Source: Candidatus Omnitrophota bacterium (GTDB taxonomy: Bacteria > Omnitrophota > Gorgyraeia > B26-G9). From it: a stretch of 54,138 nt of DNA. Made by a program: the position numbers and the translations under genes. The stretch is taken from the NCBI GenBank assembly GCA_018817165.1, contig JAHITY010000128.1:69161-123298 (forward strand). Reading direction: 5' to 3'. Under the pieces are notes generated by a model, which saw only the letters and a program-made list of their open reading frames with translations, ran no database searches and had not been told where the DNA came from. Below, one piece after another: positions 1 through 8,220 of the stretch (within the stretch, counting starts at the first letter, position 1; the number at the start of each line of letters is the position of its first letter).

Positions 1-1
1 T

Positions 2-268
2 CCGATTAAGAAATGTCCTGAATGCGGGAAAAATACAGCTAAAAGACATATTGGCGCGGGCCTGGGTATTATTTTTAAAGGCTCGGGATTTTATGAAACT
101 GATTATAAGCGCAATAATACAGCCGGATCAGGCGGAAGATCTCCTCAAAACAATACAGAAAAAGATTCGGCAAAAAAAGAAACCGCTGAAAAAAGCGAAA
201 CAGCTAAACCAATTGTTGAGAGTAAAACAGAAAATAAAGTTCAGAGCAAAGAGAAAGATAAAAAATAA
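2..268 (+). CDS. FmdB-family zinc-ribbon protein, 3' part
   Basis: This is the C-terminal 88 codons of a gene that begins upstream of the window. The visible peptide has the second Cys pair of a zinc ribbon (KKCPECGK), then the hallmark FmdB tail around GLGIIFKGSGFYETDYKRN. A low-complexity Lys/Glu/Ser-rich C-terminus follows (many EK, SAKKE and TENK steps). FmdB-type proteins are small zinc-ribbon proteins annotated as putative regulators; their biochemical role is poorly known. The stop TAA at 266-268 lies one base before the start of the VanZ-like gene, so the two are probably co-transcribed. The charged tail is longer than in many relatives. The family assignment rests on the ribbon and the GIIFKGSGFY block. 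The first Cys pair is outside the window. Confidence 0.8.
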   Translation, partial: PIKKCPECGKNTAKRHIGAGLGIIFKGSGFYETDYKRNNTAGSGGRSPQNNTEKDSAKKETAEKSETAKPIVESKTENKVQSKEKDKK

Positions 269-269
269 T

Positions 270-632
270 ATGGACAGGCACTTTCGCGTATACTGGCTGC
301 CGGTAATAATTTGGGCGATTTTGATCTTTATCCTATCTTCGATTTCCCGTTTTCCTAAAGAACTTGAACCTGTATTTTCATTTGATAAGCTGGCGCATAC
401 TATAGAATACGCGATTTTCGGTTTTTTTTGGGCAAGGGCATTTAGGAATTCATCACAAAAAAACTTTAAAAAATTCTTTCGCATTTTAGCAATAATTTGT
501 GTTATTGTATATGGAATAACTGATGAGTGGCATCAGAGTTTTGTCCTGTATCGTACGGCCAGTATCATGGATTTATTGTATGATGGTCTGGGCGGGATGA
601 TCGGTCAAATGTTTTATCGAAAAAGAATTTAA
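270..632 (+). CDS. VanZ-like membrane protein
   Basis: A 120-residue integral membrane protein of the VanZ-like type. Hydrophobic segments are visible near residues 8-25 (YWLPVIIWAILIFILSS), around 44-55 and around 70-85. They are followed by the family motif region ITDEWHQSF...R.ASIMDLLYDGLGGMIG, where the D, E, H and D residues are the conserved polar positions. VanZ relatives are linked to glycopeptide resistance in some hosts, but most homologues have no assigned function. An upstream in-frame extension to position 51 is possible. It would overlap almost all of the FmdB-type gene and read as a Lys-rich nonsense peptide, so the start MDRHF at 270 is preferred. The gene probably belongs to one transcript with the preceding gene and the DUF1015 gene, whose start is only 18 bp downstream. 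Confidence 0.8.
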   Translation: MDRHFRVYWLPVIIWAILIFILSSISRFPKELEPVFSFDKLAHTIEYAIFGFFWARAFRNSSQKNFKKFFRILAIICVIVYGITDEWHQSFVLYRTASIMDLLYDGLGGMIGQMFYRKRI

Positions 633-650
633 TAAACATAGGAGCTGGAA

Positions 651-1904
651 ATGGCAGATATATTACCTTTTAATGGATTGCGCTATAATAAGAAAAAAGT
701 CAAAGATATAAACAAAACTTTCGCTCCTCCTTATGATGTTATTTCCGAACAGGAACAAAAAGATCTGTACAAAAAACATGAATTTAATGTAATAAGATTA
801 ATCCTCGGCAAGATAACAGCCGCGGATAATCAAAAAAATAATCGCTATACCCGAGCCGGCAAGTTATTTACCAAATGGATCAAAGATCAGGTCTTAATCC
901 AGGATGAAAAGCCGTCAATCTATCTGTATACTCAGGATTATAGATTTGAGGGAGTTGCTAAAAAAAGAATCGGGTTTATTGCCAAAATGCAGTTTGAGGG
1001 AAAAGGTTGCTTGCCGCATGAACATACACTGGCTAAGCCCAAGGTTGATAGAGTGAATTTAATCCGCGCGGTTAGGGCAAATCTTAGTCCAATATTTTCT
1101 TTTTATATTGATAATAAAAACGAAATAGATAAAGTCTTATTGCCATTTGCCGAAAAAAAAGCTGAAATAAGCTATAAAGATAGTGATAAAATCACACATC
1201 GTTTTTGGAAAATAGATGATGCCGCAGCAATTGAAAAAGTAAGAAAATTGATGAGTAAAAAAGAAACATTTATTGCCGACGGACATCATCGCTATGAAGT
1301 AGCAAAATCTTTTTACGAAGAATCGCTTAAAAAAGGTGAGACTGGTGCGGATGGAGTAATGGTTTATTTTACCGGATTTAATGAACAGAATCTGAGTGTT
1401 ATGCCGACCCATAGAATGGTTAAAGATATCCCGGATCTTGAGAAAAAAAAAGAGTTATTAAGCAACTACTTTCAGATTACAAAAGTTAAAGATTTAAAAG
1501 CAATGCTTAAAATGCAGCAAGATACATCCGGATTTTCATTGGGGATGTGTTATGCCGATGATTTTCATGTTTTAAAAATGAAAGATAAAAAACTGCTTGA
1601 TAAAATAATGGAAAAATCTCCGGAACAATGGCGTAAGTTGGATGTGGCTATGTTGAATACAGTAGTTTTTGAACATATTTTCAAACTTAATGAAACTCAG
1701 AAAGAAGAAAAAGTAACATATACCAGAGATCCCTTGGAAGCTGTGGCAAACGTAAAAAATAAAAAAGTGGGAGTTGTATTTTTCCCCAATACAACCAAGG
1801 CCGAGCAGGTTAAAAAAATCGCATTATCCGGAAATCGCATGCCGCAAAAATCAACTTATTTTTATCCGAAACCAATAACCGGACTTGTGATCAATAAGTT
1901 TTAA
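651..1904 (+). CDS. DUF1015 family protein
   Basis: A soluble 417-residue protein of the DUF1015 family (PF06245-type). The N-terminus ADILPFNGLRYN...FAPPYDVIS is typical: members begin with a short strand that leads into APPYDVI. Further family landmarks are the central FIADGHHRYEVA segment and MPTHRMVKD. The length matches the family norm of roughly 400-430. The function is not established; its His-rich ADGHHR motif suggests a metal-dependent or nucleotide-related enzyme, which is inference only. AGGAG lies 7-8 bases before the ATG and supports the start. It is the last gene of the FmdB-VanZ-DUF1015 string, and a strong hairpin terminator follows about 45 bp downstream. Confidence 0.88.
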   Translation: MADILPFNGLRYNKKKVKDINKTFAPPYDVISEQEQKDLYKKHEFNVIRLILGKITAADNQKNNRYTRAGKLFTKWIKDQVLIQDEKPSIYLYTQDYRFEGVAKKRIGFIAKMQFEGKGCLPHEHTLAKPKVDRVNLIRAVRANLSPIFSFYIDNKNEIDKVLLPFAEKKAEISYKDSDKITHRFWKIDDAAAIEKVRKLMSKKETFIADGHHRYEVAKSFYEESLKKGETGADGVMVYFTGFNEQNLSVMPTHRMVKDIPDLEKKKELLSNYFQITKVKDLKAMLKMQQDTSGFSLGMCYADDFHVLKMKDKKLLDKIMEKSPEQWRKLDVAMLNTVVFEHIFKLNETQKEEKVTYTRDPLEAVANVKNKKVGVVFFPNTTKAEQVKKIALSGNRMPQKSTYFYPKPITGLVINKF

Positions 1905-1946
1905 TGTATAATAATTAACAGTTTAAAGTAATAAAAAATATAGCCA

Positions 1947-1990
1947 AAGCCAAGATTAGTTAACATCTTGGCTTGGGTTATTTTTATTCA
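1947..1990 (+). terminator. Rho-independent terminator after the DUF1015 gene
   Basis: A perfect 10-bp inverted repeat (AAGCCAAGAT / ATCTTGGCTT) with an 8-base loop is followed by GGGTTATTTTTATT. The U-tract is imperfect but acceptable. It separates the first operon from the porin gene. Confidence 0.7.
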
Positions 1991-2037
1991 TTTTGGTTTT
2001 ATGGCAAGTTATAAGAAACTAATACCATGGGGGAATA

Positions 2038-3267
2038 ATGAATAATTTAAACATAGCTTTATTGAGCATCGTTTGCTTTTTGTTGTTTAATTCTCAAGCA
2101 ATTGCCGGACAATCAGATCTGCTGGTCAATAAGCTGGTGGAAAAAAATATTATTTCCCAACCGGAAGCGGAAGCTTTACTTGCGCAGTCAGAGGCGCCCC
2201 AGGGCTTGGATTCTCTGCCGCAATGGGCCCAGGATATTAAGCTAAAAGGGGATTTGCGTTTCCGCTATCAAAGAGAGGAAAAAGATACAACAACTGCTGG
2301 CTTAACTACTAATACAAAAAGAGAACGAGCGAGATTTAGATTGCGTTTAGGATTAGAAGCAAAAGTCGCGCAAGGCTGGACAGTTAAAACCGGGCTGGCT
2401 TCCGGCTCAACTGATTCGCGTTCGACCAATCAGACCTATCAGGACAATTTTTCCTCAAAACCGATACAGCTTGATTATGCCTATGCGATTTATGATCCAG
2501 AAGAAAACATCAAAGTTTTGGCTGGAAAAATAGAAAATAAAAAAACACTATGGATGGCTTCCAACTTATTATGGGATAGTGATATCAATCCCGAAGGATT
2601 GGTTGCGCAGATTCAGTGTAATGAAAATAAATTTTGGCTGAACACAGGTTACTTTATTCTTGATGAAATAAGCGCTGGAGCTGATCCGACAATGTTTTTT
2701 CTCCAACCTGGTTTTATGCTAAGCGATAATGATATCAGTGTTAAAGGCTCATTTAACTGCTATGCGGTTAATTCAGTCCAAGGCTTGGAATATACCAATA
2801 TCGTTTCCGGTAGCAATAGCAATACCTTGACCGGTTCTCCGGCTTCTTTTGCTTATGATTATGATTGTTGGGGAATCAGTACTGAAATCGGCAAACAGAA
2901 TTTTATCAGCAATAGGCTTGATTACGGGGCAGTATTTTTTGACTATATAAATAATCCTGATCCTAGCTCAGAAAATGAAGGATATCTTATTGGCATAAAA
3001 TTCGGGGTTCCGAAAGTTGATAACCCAGGGGATTGGCAGGCAGTAATTAACTATCGCAAATTGGCTAAAGACGCCTGGTTGGATTTTTTGCCTAATTCCA
3101 CTTTTTTAGCCGGACAAACAGATGCTAGAGGGTATGAATATATTTTACAATACGCTGTTGCTAAAAACGTATCAATGGCGATTAGTTATTATAATGCGGA
3201 AACAATCAAAGCCTTAACCAAAGAGGATGAAGATTTTCTGCTGGTTGATTTCCTTTTAAAATTTTAG
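2038..3267 (+). CDS. Putative outer-membrane porin (Porin_5-like)
   Basis: A 409-residue exported beta-barrel protein. Residues 1-24 form a signal peptide that ends near QAIAG. Next is a short helical region with LVEKNIISQPEAEALLAQ, which resembles the short helical segment before the barrel in 'putative porin' proteins. The linker LPQWAQDIKLKGDLRFRYQRE opens the barrel, and many alternating aromatic/polar strands follow. The protein ends in the barrel-type terminus LLVDFLLKF with C-terminal Phe. The architecture suggests a non-specific outer-membrane channel; no substrate can be inferred. GGGGGAATAATG gives a clear ribosome site. The gene stands alone between the upstream terminator and the HD-domain gene. 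Confidence 0.82.
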   Translation: MNNLNIALLSIVCFLLFNSQAIAGQSDLLVNKLVEKNIISQPEAEALLAQSEAPQGLDSLPQWAQDIKLKGDLRFRYQREEKDTTTAGLTTNTKRERARFRLRLGLEAKVAQGWTVKTGLASGSTDSRSTNQTYQDNFSSKPIQLDYAYAIYDPEENIKVLAGKIENKKTLWMASNLLWDSDINPEGLVAQIQCNENKFWLNTGYFILDEISAGADPTMFFLQPGFMLSDNDISVKGSFNCYAVNSVQGLEYTNIVSGSNSNTLTGSPASFAYDYDCWGISTEIGKQNFISNRLDYGAVFFDYINNPDPSSENEGYLIGIKFGVPKVDNPGDWQAVINYRKLAKDAWLDFLPNSTFLAGQTDARGYEYILQYAVAKNVSMAISYYNAETIKALTKEDEDFLLVDFLLKF

Positions 3268-3320
3268 TTTAAATGCTGGTTATTAAAGAAAATAGTTGCT
3301 TAGTTTTATTGAGAGGTTAG

Positions 3321-3920
3321 ATGATGAAGAAAAATAAAAAATCCAATGAAAATGAAAATATTTATGATTTTTTTGCTGAGTCTGGATTGCTCAAAAGAGT
3401 AAAACGCAGCGGCTGGTGGGTGGTAGGGATAAAAGATCCGGAAAGCGTTGCGGATCATTGCTATCGCTGCGCGGTAATCGGCTATGTTTTGGCTAAAATG
3501 GAAAAAGCTGACGCGCATAGCGTTACGATGATGTGCTTGTTTAATGATTTGCACGAAGCGAGGATAAATGATTCGCACAAAGTAGCCTCAACATATTTAA
3601 ACTGTCGCCAGGCAGAGGATAAAGCTTTTTTTGACCAGATCAAGGATTTGCCCGAATCAATCAGCAGTGAAATGTCAGGATGGCGCAAGCAGTACACAAA
3701 ACAAGAAGACAAAGAGAGTATTATCGCCCGGGACGCGGATATCTTTGAATGTTTAATGCAGGCAAAAGAATATTCCGATCAAGGCAATACTCAAGCAAAG
3801 TTATTTTTTAAAAAAGCGCCGAGTTTTTTAAAAACAAAAAGCGCGAAAAAACTTTGGCAGAATTTAAAAAAATGGGACAGCAGCCATTGGTGGCAGAAAA
3901 TTACAGAATTTGAACGATAG
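3321..3920 (+). CDS. HD-domain protein (HDDC2/YfbR-like) with an altered HD motif
   Basis: A 199-residue all-helical HD-superfamily protein, closest in pattern to the HDDC2/5'-deoxynucleotidase-like group. Landmarks are ESVADHCYR with the first metal His (H46), the core block CLFNDLHEARINDSHKVA, and the distal Asp in IIARDADIFECLMQA. The core block normally reads HD, but codon 75 is AAT, so the metal-ligand His is Asn (N75-D76). Neighbouring H78 might compensate. Family members hydrolyse nucleoside monophosphates or related phosphates. Whether this copy is active is doubtful. Two adjacent ATGs (3321 and 3324) follow a GAGAGG ribosome site, and either may be used. A repeat-filled gap separates it from greA. 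Confidence 0.75.
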   Translation: MMKKNKKSNENENIYDFFAESGLLKRVKRSGWWVVGIKDPESVADHCYRCAVIGYVLAKMEKADAHSVTMMCLFNDLHEARINDSHKVASTYLNCRQAEDKAFFDQIKDLPESISSEMSGWRKQYTKQEDKESIIARDADIFECLMQAKEYSDQGNTQAKLFFKKAPSFLKTKSAKKLWQNLKKWDSSHWWQKITEFER

Positions 3921-4071
3921 ATTAGCTAATAGCTGATCCTCCTTTGCCAAGGCTTCGGAGGACAGGTGGCTAATAGCTGATGGCTCATAGCTCATGGTAA
4001 AAGCAAAAAAGGATTAAGGCTTTAAAAACTATTGACCATTAGCTATTGACTATCGACTATTGAATATTAAT
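3921..4071. repeat. Degenerate tandem heptamer repeats upstream of greA
   Basis: The gap between the HD gene and greA is made mostly of 7-bp units. 3967-3995 reads as TAGCTGA, TGGCTCA and TAGCTCA, and 4032-4064 reads as TTGACCA, TTAGCTA, TTGACTA and TCGACTA. A short copy sits at 3921-3936. The units vary in sequence but keep the 7-base phase. Similar tracts occur in several other gaps of this window, so this is a repeat family, not chance AT-richness. Confidence 0.7.
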
Positions 4072-4084
4072 GAAAGGGTTTATT

Positions 4085-4555
4085 ATGGATGATATATTTT
4101 TGACCAGAGAAGGTTATGAAGAAATCAAAAAGGAGCATGAATATTTAATTCAAAAGAAAAGACATGAAATTTCTCGGGCAATCGGTGTAGCCCGAGAGTT
4201 AGGAGATTTAAAAGAAAATGCTGAATATCATTCAGCTAAGGACGCGCAGGGTTTAAATGAAGCTCGGATCAGAGATCTTGAAGATACCCTTAGCCGGGCA
4301 AGAATTCTCGATAATGAGAATATTGATAAAGATAAAGTTTTACTGGGCGCAAAAGTTAAAATCAGGATAGTCAGCGATAATGAAATAGAAGAATATACTC
4401 TTGTTTCAGAAGCCGAATCAGATTTTAGTAAAAATAAAATTTCCGCCGCGTCTCCATTAGGTCAAGGCATGCTGGGGCATAAAGTGGGCGAAACAGTACA
4501 AATAAAAATTCCCACAGGTTTTCTAGTAGTTGAGATTCTGGAAATAACCCGATAA
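4085..4555 (+). CDS. greA: Transcription elongation factor GreA
   Basis: A 156-residue GreA. The N-terminal coiled coil contains FLTREGYEEIKKE and the signature GDLKENAEYHSAKDAQGLNEARI. The tip carries the acidic residues that stimulate RNA cleavage. The C-terminal FKBP-like domain includes SPLGQGMLGHKVGETVQI. It acts in the cytoplasm on backtracked RNA polymerase and induces transcript cleavage through the secondary channel. An in-frame ATG five codons upstream (4070) lies inside the heptamer repeats and has no ribosome site. The ATG at 4085 is preceded by GAAAGGG at proper spacing and gives the usual family length. The following PP-loop gene starts 14 bp downstream and is probably co-transcribed. 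Confidence 0.95.
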   Translation: MDDIFLTREGYEEIKKEHEYLIQKKRHEISRAIGVARELGDLKENAEYHSAKDAQGLNEARIRDLEDTLSRARILDNENIDKDKVLLGAKVKIRIVSDNEIEEYTLVSEAESDFSKNKISAASPLGQGMLGHKVGETVQIKIPTGFLVVEILEITR

Positions 4556-4569
4556 ATAGGTTTAATTTT

Positions 4570-5556
4570 ATGCAGAAAAAAGTAAGAGCGCTGGGTTTAT
4601 TGTCCGGAGGATTGGATAGTATCTTGGCGGTGAAAGTATTAGAGTCTCAGGGGATAGAGGTAACTGGTTTATCTTTTGTTACTCCATTTTTTGGAGCAAG
4701 TCTTGCCCAAAAAGCCGCGCAAGATCTTAAGATAAAGCTGATTATTCAGGATATTACAGTTTCACATTTTAAGATGCTGAAAAATCCGGAACATGGTTAT
4801 GGTAAGACGATGAATCCATGTATAGATTGTCATGTTTTAATGCTTAATATTGCCGGCAAGCTAATGGAAGAAAAAGGATATGATTTTATCTTTACCGGAG
4901 AGGTTCTCGATGAACGCCCAATGTCGCAAAACCGGAGGTCTTTAGAGGTCGTTGCTCGTTCATCAGGCTATGCTGAATATATTCTTCGGCCGCTGAGCGC
5001 TAAATTACTTGATCCGACAAAACCGGAAATTTCCGGTAAGGTTGATCGGGAAAAACTATTGAATATCAGAGGCAGATCACGCAAGCCCCAGATAGCTCTA
5101 GCTGAACAATTTAAAGTTATTGAATATCCTAATCCTGCTGGGGGCTGCTTACTTACTGATAAAGGTTTTTCCAATAGATTAAGAGAATTGCTGGCAAAAA
5201 ATAGTGAACCGGAAATACGGGATTTACAACTATTGAGCGTGGGCAGACATTTTCGTTTAGCGGATACCTATAAACTAATATTAGGGCGAAATCAGACCGA
5301 GAATCAAAAAATAGAAAATTATTCGACTGAAGATGACTATTTGCTGACAGTCAAAGATACTCCCAGTCCATATTGCTTACTTTTAGCGCAGCCGGGAGCA
5401 GGGATGGCCCTTGGCAAAGCGGCGCATATTTGTGCGGCTTATGGGGACACAGTTGAAGGGCAGCAATACATTGTTATTGCAGATCATAAAAATCAAAAAA
5501 GTGAAATTCTGGTTAGAGTAAATGAAAATGATCGGATAGAGTTTAGGATAAATTAG
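4570..5556 (+). CDS. PP-loop tRNA-thiolation-type ATPase with a C-terminal extension
   Basis: A 328-residue protein of the ThiI/MnmA-like PP-loop superfamily. The ATP pyrophosphatase loop is LLSGGLDSILA at residues ~10-20. It is followed by NPCIDCH (~79-85), PMSQNRRSL and PAGGCLLTD (~185-193), with the Cys residues expected for persulfide handling. The C-terminal ~100 residues (LGRNQTENQKIE...PGAGMALGKAAH) resemble an NFACT-R/DUF814-like RNA-binding module. The likely role is ATP-dependent activation and thiolation of a tRNA uridine or a related sulfur transfer; the exact substrate cannot be read from sequence. It probably shares a transcript with greA and ends at a strong hairpin. Automatic annotation often calls such proteins tRNA 4-thiouridine synthase, which is possible but unproven. 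Confidence 0.7.
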   Translation: MQKKVRALGLLSGGLDSILAVKVLESQGIEVTGLSFVTPFFGASLAQKAAQDLKIKLIIQDITVSHFKMLKNPEHGYGKTMNPCIDCHVLMLNIAGKLMEEKGYDFIFTGEVLDERPMSQNRRSLEVVARSSGYAEYILRPLSAKLLDPTKPEISGKVDREKLLNIRGRSRKPQIALAEQFKVIEYPNPAGGCLLTDKGFSNRLRELLAKNSEPEIRDLQLLSVGRHFRLADTYKLILGRNQTENQKIENYSTEDDYLLTVKDTPSPYCLLLAQPGAGMALGKAAHICAAYGDTVEGQQYIVIADHKNQKSEILVRVNENDRIEFRIN

Positions 5557-5570
5557 CAACTTTTGAATAT

Positions 5571-5610
5571 AAAAAAGCGGAAAAACTTATGTATCGTTTT
5601 TCCGCTTTTT
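5571..5610. terminator. Bidirectional terminator between converging genes
   Basis: A 15-bp inverted repeat, AAAAAGCGGAAAAAC / GTTTTTCCGCTTTTT, has a ~9-base loop. It has A-runs on one side and T-runs on the other, so it can stop transcription of the plus-strand PP-loop gene and of the minus-strand lipoprotein gene. Confidence 0.85.
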
Positions 5611-5619
5611 ACTAATAGT

Positions 5620-5949
5620 TTACTTTTGTGACTTGTAAGTCGGCGTATGCAGTTCGGGAAAGGCCTTTAAATCTTCACTGCTTCCCCATTGAGAGACCTT
5701 ATCATTCAAAAAGAATATCTGATAAGTTTCTTTGGTTTTTGGATCAGTTATTTCCCAAAGATCCAGCACATTTCCTTCCGCGCTGACTTTAGATCCTTTA
5801 GCAACAAAATTATTGCCAATCAGAGATCTGACCTCGTCTTTTTGCATGCTGATTGAAAGCCGATTAATTTTTTGGCCTACTCCCGCGCATCCGGCAAGGC
5901 CTGCTGCTAAAGTTATGATAACAAAAAATAAAAAAAATTTGTGAGACAT
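5620..5949 (-). CDS. Small BamE/SmpA-like lipoprotein
   Basis: A 109-residue secreted lipoprotein. The signal peptide ends in the lipobox LAGC, with the lipid-carrying Cys at residue 21. The mature part NRLSISMQKDEVRSLIG...LDLWEITD...QIFFLNDKVSQWG has the helix-turn then strand pattern of the SmpA/OmlA (BamE) fold. That fold is used in outer-membrane assembly and in many unrelated small envelope lipoproteins. GAAAGGAG lies 7-8 bases before the ATG. It is a single-gene unit that converges on the PP-loop gene. A second lipoprotein with a similar layout is at 18147-18689. A dedicated BAM role is only a possibility. Confidence 0.65.
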   Translation of the reverse strand: MSHKFFLFFVIITLAAGLAGCAGVGQKINRLSISMQKDEVRSLIGNNFVAKGSKVSAEGNVLDLWEITDPKTKETYQIFFLNDKVSQWGSSEDLKAFPELHTPTYKSQK

Positions 5950-6468
5950 TGTAAAGCTCCTTTCATGGGATTAGAATTTAGAAATTGAATTATCAAGTAA
6001 ATCACAATACCTAATAAGCAATAATCATACCATAATTCTAAATTTATCTCAATAAATTAATTAATGTATCTTCTTGTATTTAAACGAGTTAAATTAATAG
6101 TCGAGAATGAAAATAAAGTTAGAAAAAATTCAAACTGAGAAAATAAGAAAATTATTTCCAAATATGAAAATTTCTTCTGATTTATTTTATTAATATCTTA
6201 TTAAATTTATTAATTTTAGCAATAATTTATGTTTAAAGTAGTTATAAAAAAACAGGATTGTGTTACAATGAAAATAGGAAAGGTGAACTCATTGACATTA
6301 ATTTTTATGTATTATACAATAACTTTTTATGTTTAGTCTATTTTTTTTAGGGGAAATCTGTTTAATTTATTTTCGTGGTTTAAATCATTTTTTGGGATAA
6401 TATTAAACAATTTATGTGTCAAAAGGTCAGCCTAAGCCATTATTTTGAAAAATTAAAGAAAGATTAAT
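5950..6468. other. Intergenic region between divergent units
   Basis: About 520 very AT-rich bases lie between the lipoprotein gene (minus) and the histidine-kinase gene (plus). There is no convincing ORF or structured RNA. A short run at 5970-5990 (ATTAGAATTTAGAAATT) resembles the 7-bp repeat family seen elsewhere. The only clear signal is the promoter at 6292-6320. Confidence 0.6.
6292..6320 (+). promoter_or_regulatory. Sigma70-type promoter for the signalling block
   Basis: TTGACA (6292-6297), a 17-base spacer and TACAAT (6315-6320) give 6/6 and 5/6 matches to consensus. The predicted start near 6327 leaves a ~140-base leader before the histidine-kinase gene. Confidence 0.65.
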
Positions 6469-7746
6469 ATGCAGGATGATTTAGCGGAACAATTGCTTGA
6501 AGAAAAACATGAAGCAGAATTTATTACTTCGCTTTTGGAAATGCTTATATCCCAGAAGTCATGTATTGCCATTTGGCGTGAATTGCTGGATAAGTGTATC
6601 ATGGATACTGAGAGCAATTTTGGCATATTAGGCGTAGTTAATGATGAAGAAAAGTTTGACTTGGCGGCTATTTCCGGTTCGATTTGGGAAACTTCGGCGA
6701 TAAACAAAGAAAACGTTTGGCAGTTAATGACTAATCTTGAGCTTCAGGGTGTTTGGAAAGAGGTTATCAAGACCAATAAGCCAACTATTCTTAATCAAGC
6801 TCCGGGTATGCCTTGGGTAGATAAAGAAAAAGGGTTTTTAGAACTTGATTCTCTTTTGGGCATCCCTTTTTCAAACGCGGATAATGCGTATGGGATGATC
6901 GCCATGGCTAATAAGCCGGGGGGGTATTCAGAAAAGGATAAAAAGAGAATTGGCAGAGTTGCCAGTGCGATTATGCTGATGCTGAATCGCCGGAAGATGG
7001 AACTGGATTTAACCAAAGCAAACAAGGCTTTACAAAAATCGAACAAAGAGCTTGATGATTTTACTTATATTGTCAGCCATGACCTTAAAGAGCCGCTGCG
7101 GGGGATAAGCGCTTTTAGCCAGTTTTTAATTGAGGATTATTCGGATAAGCTTGATGACCAGGGAAAACATTATTTGCAGGTAATCAACCAATCAAGCGCA
7201 CGGATGAAAAGCCTGATAGATAGTCTCCTAGAAATCTCTCGTTTGCGTCATAGTGCAAATCCTCATGAAGATATTAGCGTTAATGTGTTGCTGCGTGAGA
7301 TCCTAGATTCCTTAGAGTATACACTGAAAGAAAAAAATGCTAAAATTGAAGTCCAGAAGGGCTTGCCGAACATATACTGTGATCATATAAGGTATAAACA
7401 GGTTTTCTATAATTTATTGACTAATGCGCTTAAATATTGTGATAAAGAACATCCGGAAGTCAAGATTGGCTGCAAGGAAACTTCGGAAGAATATGTTTTT
7501 TTCGTAAAAGATAATGGTATTGGTATCCGGCAGGAAGATTTCGAGAAGATTTTTTTAATATTTCAGCGTTTGAATAATGCCAATAAATACGAAGGAACCG
7601 GGGCGGGGCTGACAATAGTGAAAACAATTGTTGAGGCGCATAAAGGGATGATGTGGGTAGAGTCTGAAGTAGGCAAGGGCAGCACTTTCTACTTTACTTT
7701 TCCTAAAAAGCGTTTTCAAGAAAAATTGGTCTGTACAATACGATAA
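6469..7746 (+). CDS. GAF-domain sensor histidine kinase
   Basis: A cytoplasmic 425-residue histidine kinase with no membrane segments. A GAF-like sensor occupies residues ~20-175. A short coiled linker follows. The HisKA dimerisation domain has the phospho-acceptor in DFTYIVSHDLKEPLR (H204), the phytochrome-type spelling of the H-box. The HATPase_c domain shows the N-box (FYNLLTNALKY), G1 (VKDNGIGI) and G2 (GTGAGLTIVK). The next gene, 13 bp downstream, is a single-domain receiver of the Rcp1-like kind, a frequent partner for such kinases. There is no GAF chromophore evidence, so the ligand is unknown. The gene opens a block that continues into c-di-GMP proteins, so phosphate flow into cyclic-dinucleotide control is a reasonable inference. 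Confidence 0.88.
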   Translation: MQDDLAEQLLEEKHEAEFITSLLEMLISQKSCIAIWRELLDKCIMDTESNFGILGVVNDEEKFDLAAISGSIWETSAINKENVWQLMTNLELQGVWKEVIKTNKPTILNQAPGMPWVDKEKGFLELDSLLGIPFSNADNAYGMIAMANKPGGYSEKDKKRIGRVASAIMLMLNRRKMELDLTKANKALQKSNKELDDFTYIVSHDLKEPLRGISAFSQFLIEDYSDKLDDQGKHYLQVINQSSARMKSLIDSLLEISRLRHSANPHEDISVNVLLREILDSLEYTLKEKNAKIEVQKGLPNIYCDHIRYKQVFYNLLTNALKYCDKEHPEVKIGCKETSEEYVFFVKDNGIGIRQEDFEKIFLIFQRLNNANKYEGTGAGLTIVKTIVEAHKGMMWVESEVGKGSTFYFTFPKKRFQEKLVCTIR

Positions 7747-7759
7747 TTTAGGGGGGGGA

Positions 7760-8191
7760 ATGTCAACCGGACAAGAGGAAAAGATAATCAATATTTTACT
7801 TGTGGAAGATAATCCTGCAGATGTCGAAATACTGAAGAGAGCCTTAAAAATTAGTAATTGTAAACATCTATTAAAAGTTATAAATGACGGTGATGATGCT
7901 TTAAAATTCATTGCTGAACTAGAATCAGATAACAGCCAAAAAGATATTTTTCAACCGCAGTTTATTATCCTCGATTTAAATTTACCGAAAGTTAGCGGGT
8001 TTGGAATCTTAAAAGCAATAAAAATTAATAGTAAAATATATTCAGTACCGGTGATGATGCTTACTTCCTCAGATGCGGATGCGGATATCGAAAAGAGCTA
8101 TAGGCTTGGGGCCAGTAGATTTATAACCAAACCGGTAAATCCGCAGGAATTTACCAGTCTGGTGTCTGAAATAGGAAAATATTGTTATTAA
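7760..8191 (+). CDS. Single-domain response regulator (Rcp1-like)
   Basis: A 143-residue stand-alone receiver. The acidic pocket is VEDN near residue 16, the phospho-acceptor is D72 in ILDLNLPK, the conserved Thr/Ser is in MMLTSSD, and the Lys is K124 in FITKP. The extended loop and the DNPADVEILKRAL start are typical of phytochrome-linked regulators that have no output domain. A purine-rich AGGGGGGGG ribosome site lies directly upstream. It probably takes phosphate from the preceding kinase and passes the signal by protein contact, perhaps to the following REC-PAS-GGDEF-HD-GYP protein. It has no DNA-binding domain, so it does not act as a transcription factor itself. Confidence 0.9.
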   Translation: MSTGQEEKIINILLVEDNPADVEILKRALKISNCKHLLKVINDGDDALKFIAELESDNSQKDIFQPQFIILDLNLPKVSGFGILKAIKINSKIYSVPVMMLTSSDADADIEKSYRLGASRFITKPVNPQEFTSLVSEIGKYCY

Positions 8192-8220
8192 TTGCAATAA
8201 GATTACTATAAAAGGAAATC

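Noticed and set aside
51-269. N-terminal extension of the VanZ-like protein
   Set aside because: It overlaps almost all of the FmdB-type gene in another frame and encodes a Lys-rich nonsense stretch; the ATG at 270 gives the normal family length.
5950-6468. Riboswitch in the long leader before the histidine-kinase gene
   Set aside because: The sequence is AT-rich with no conserved riboswitch core and no paired terminator or anti-terminator stems.
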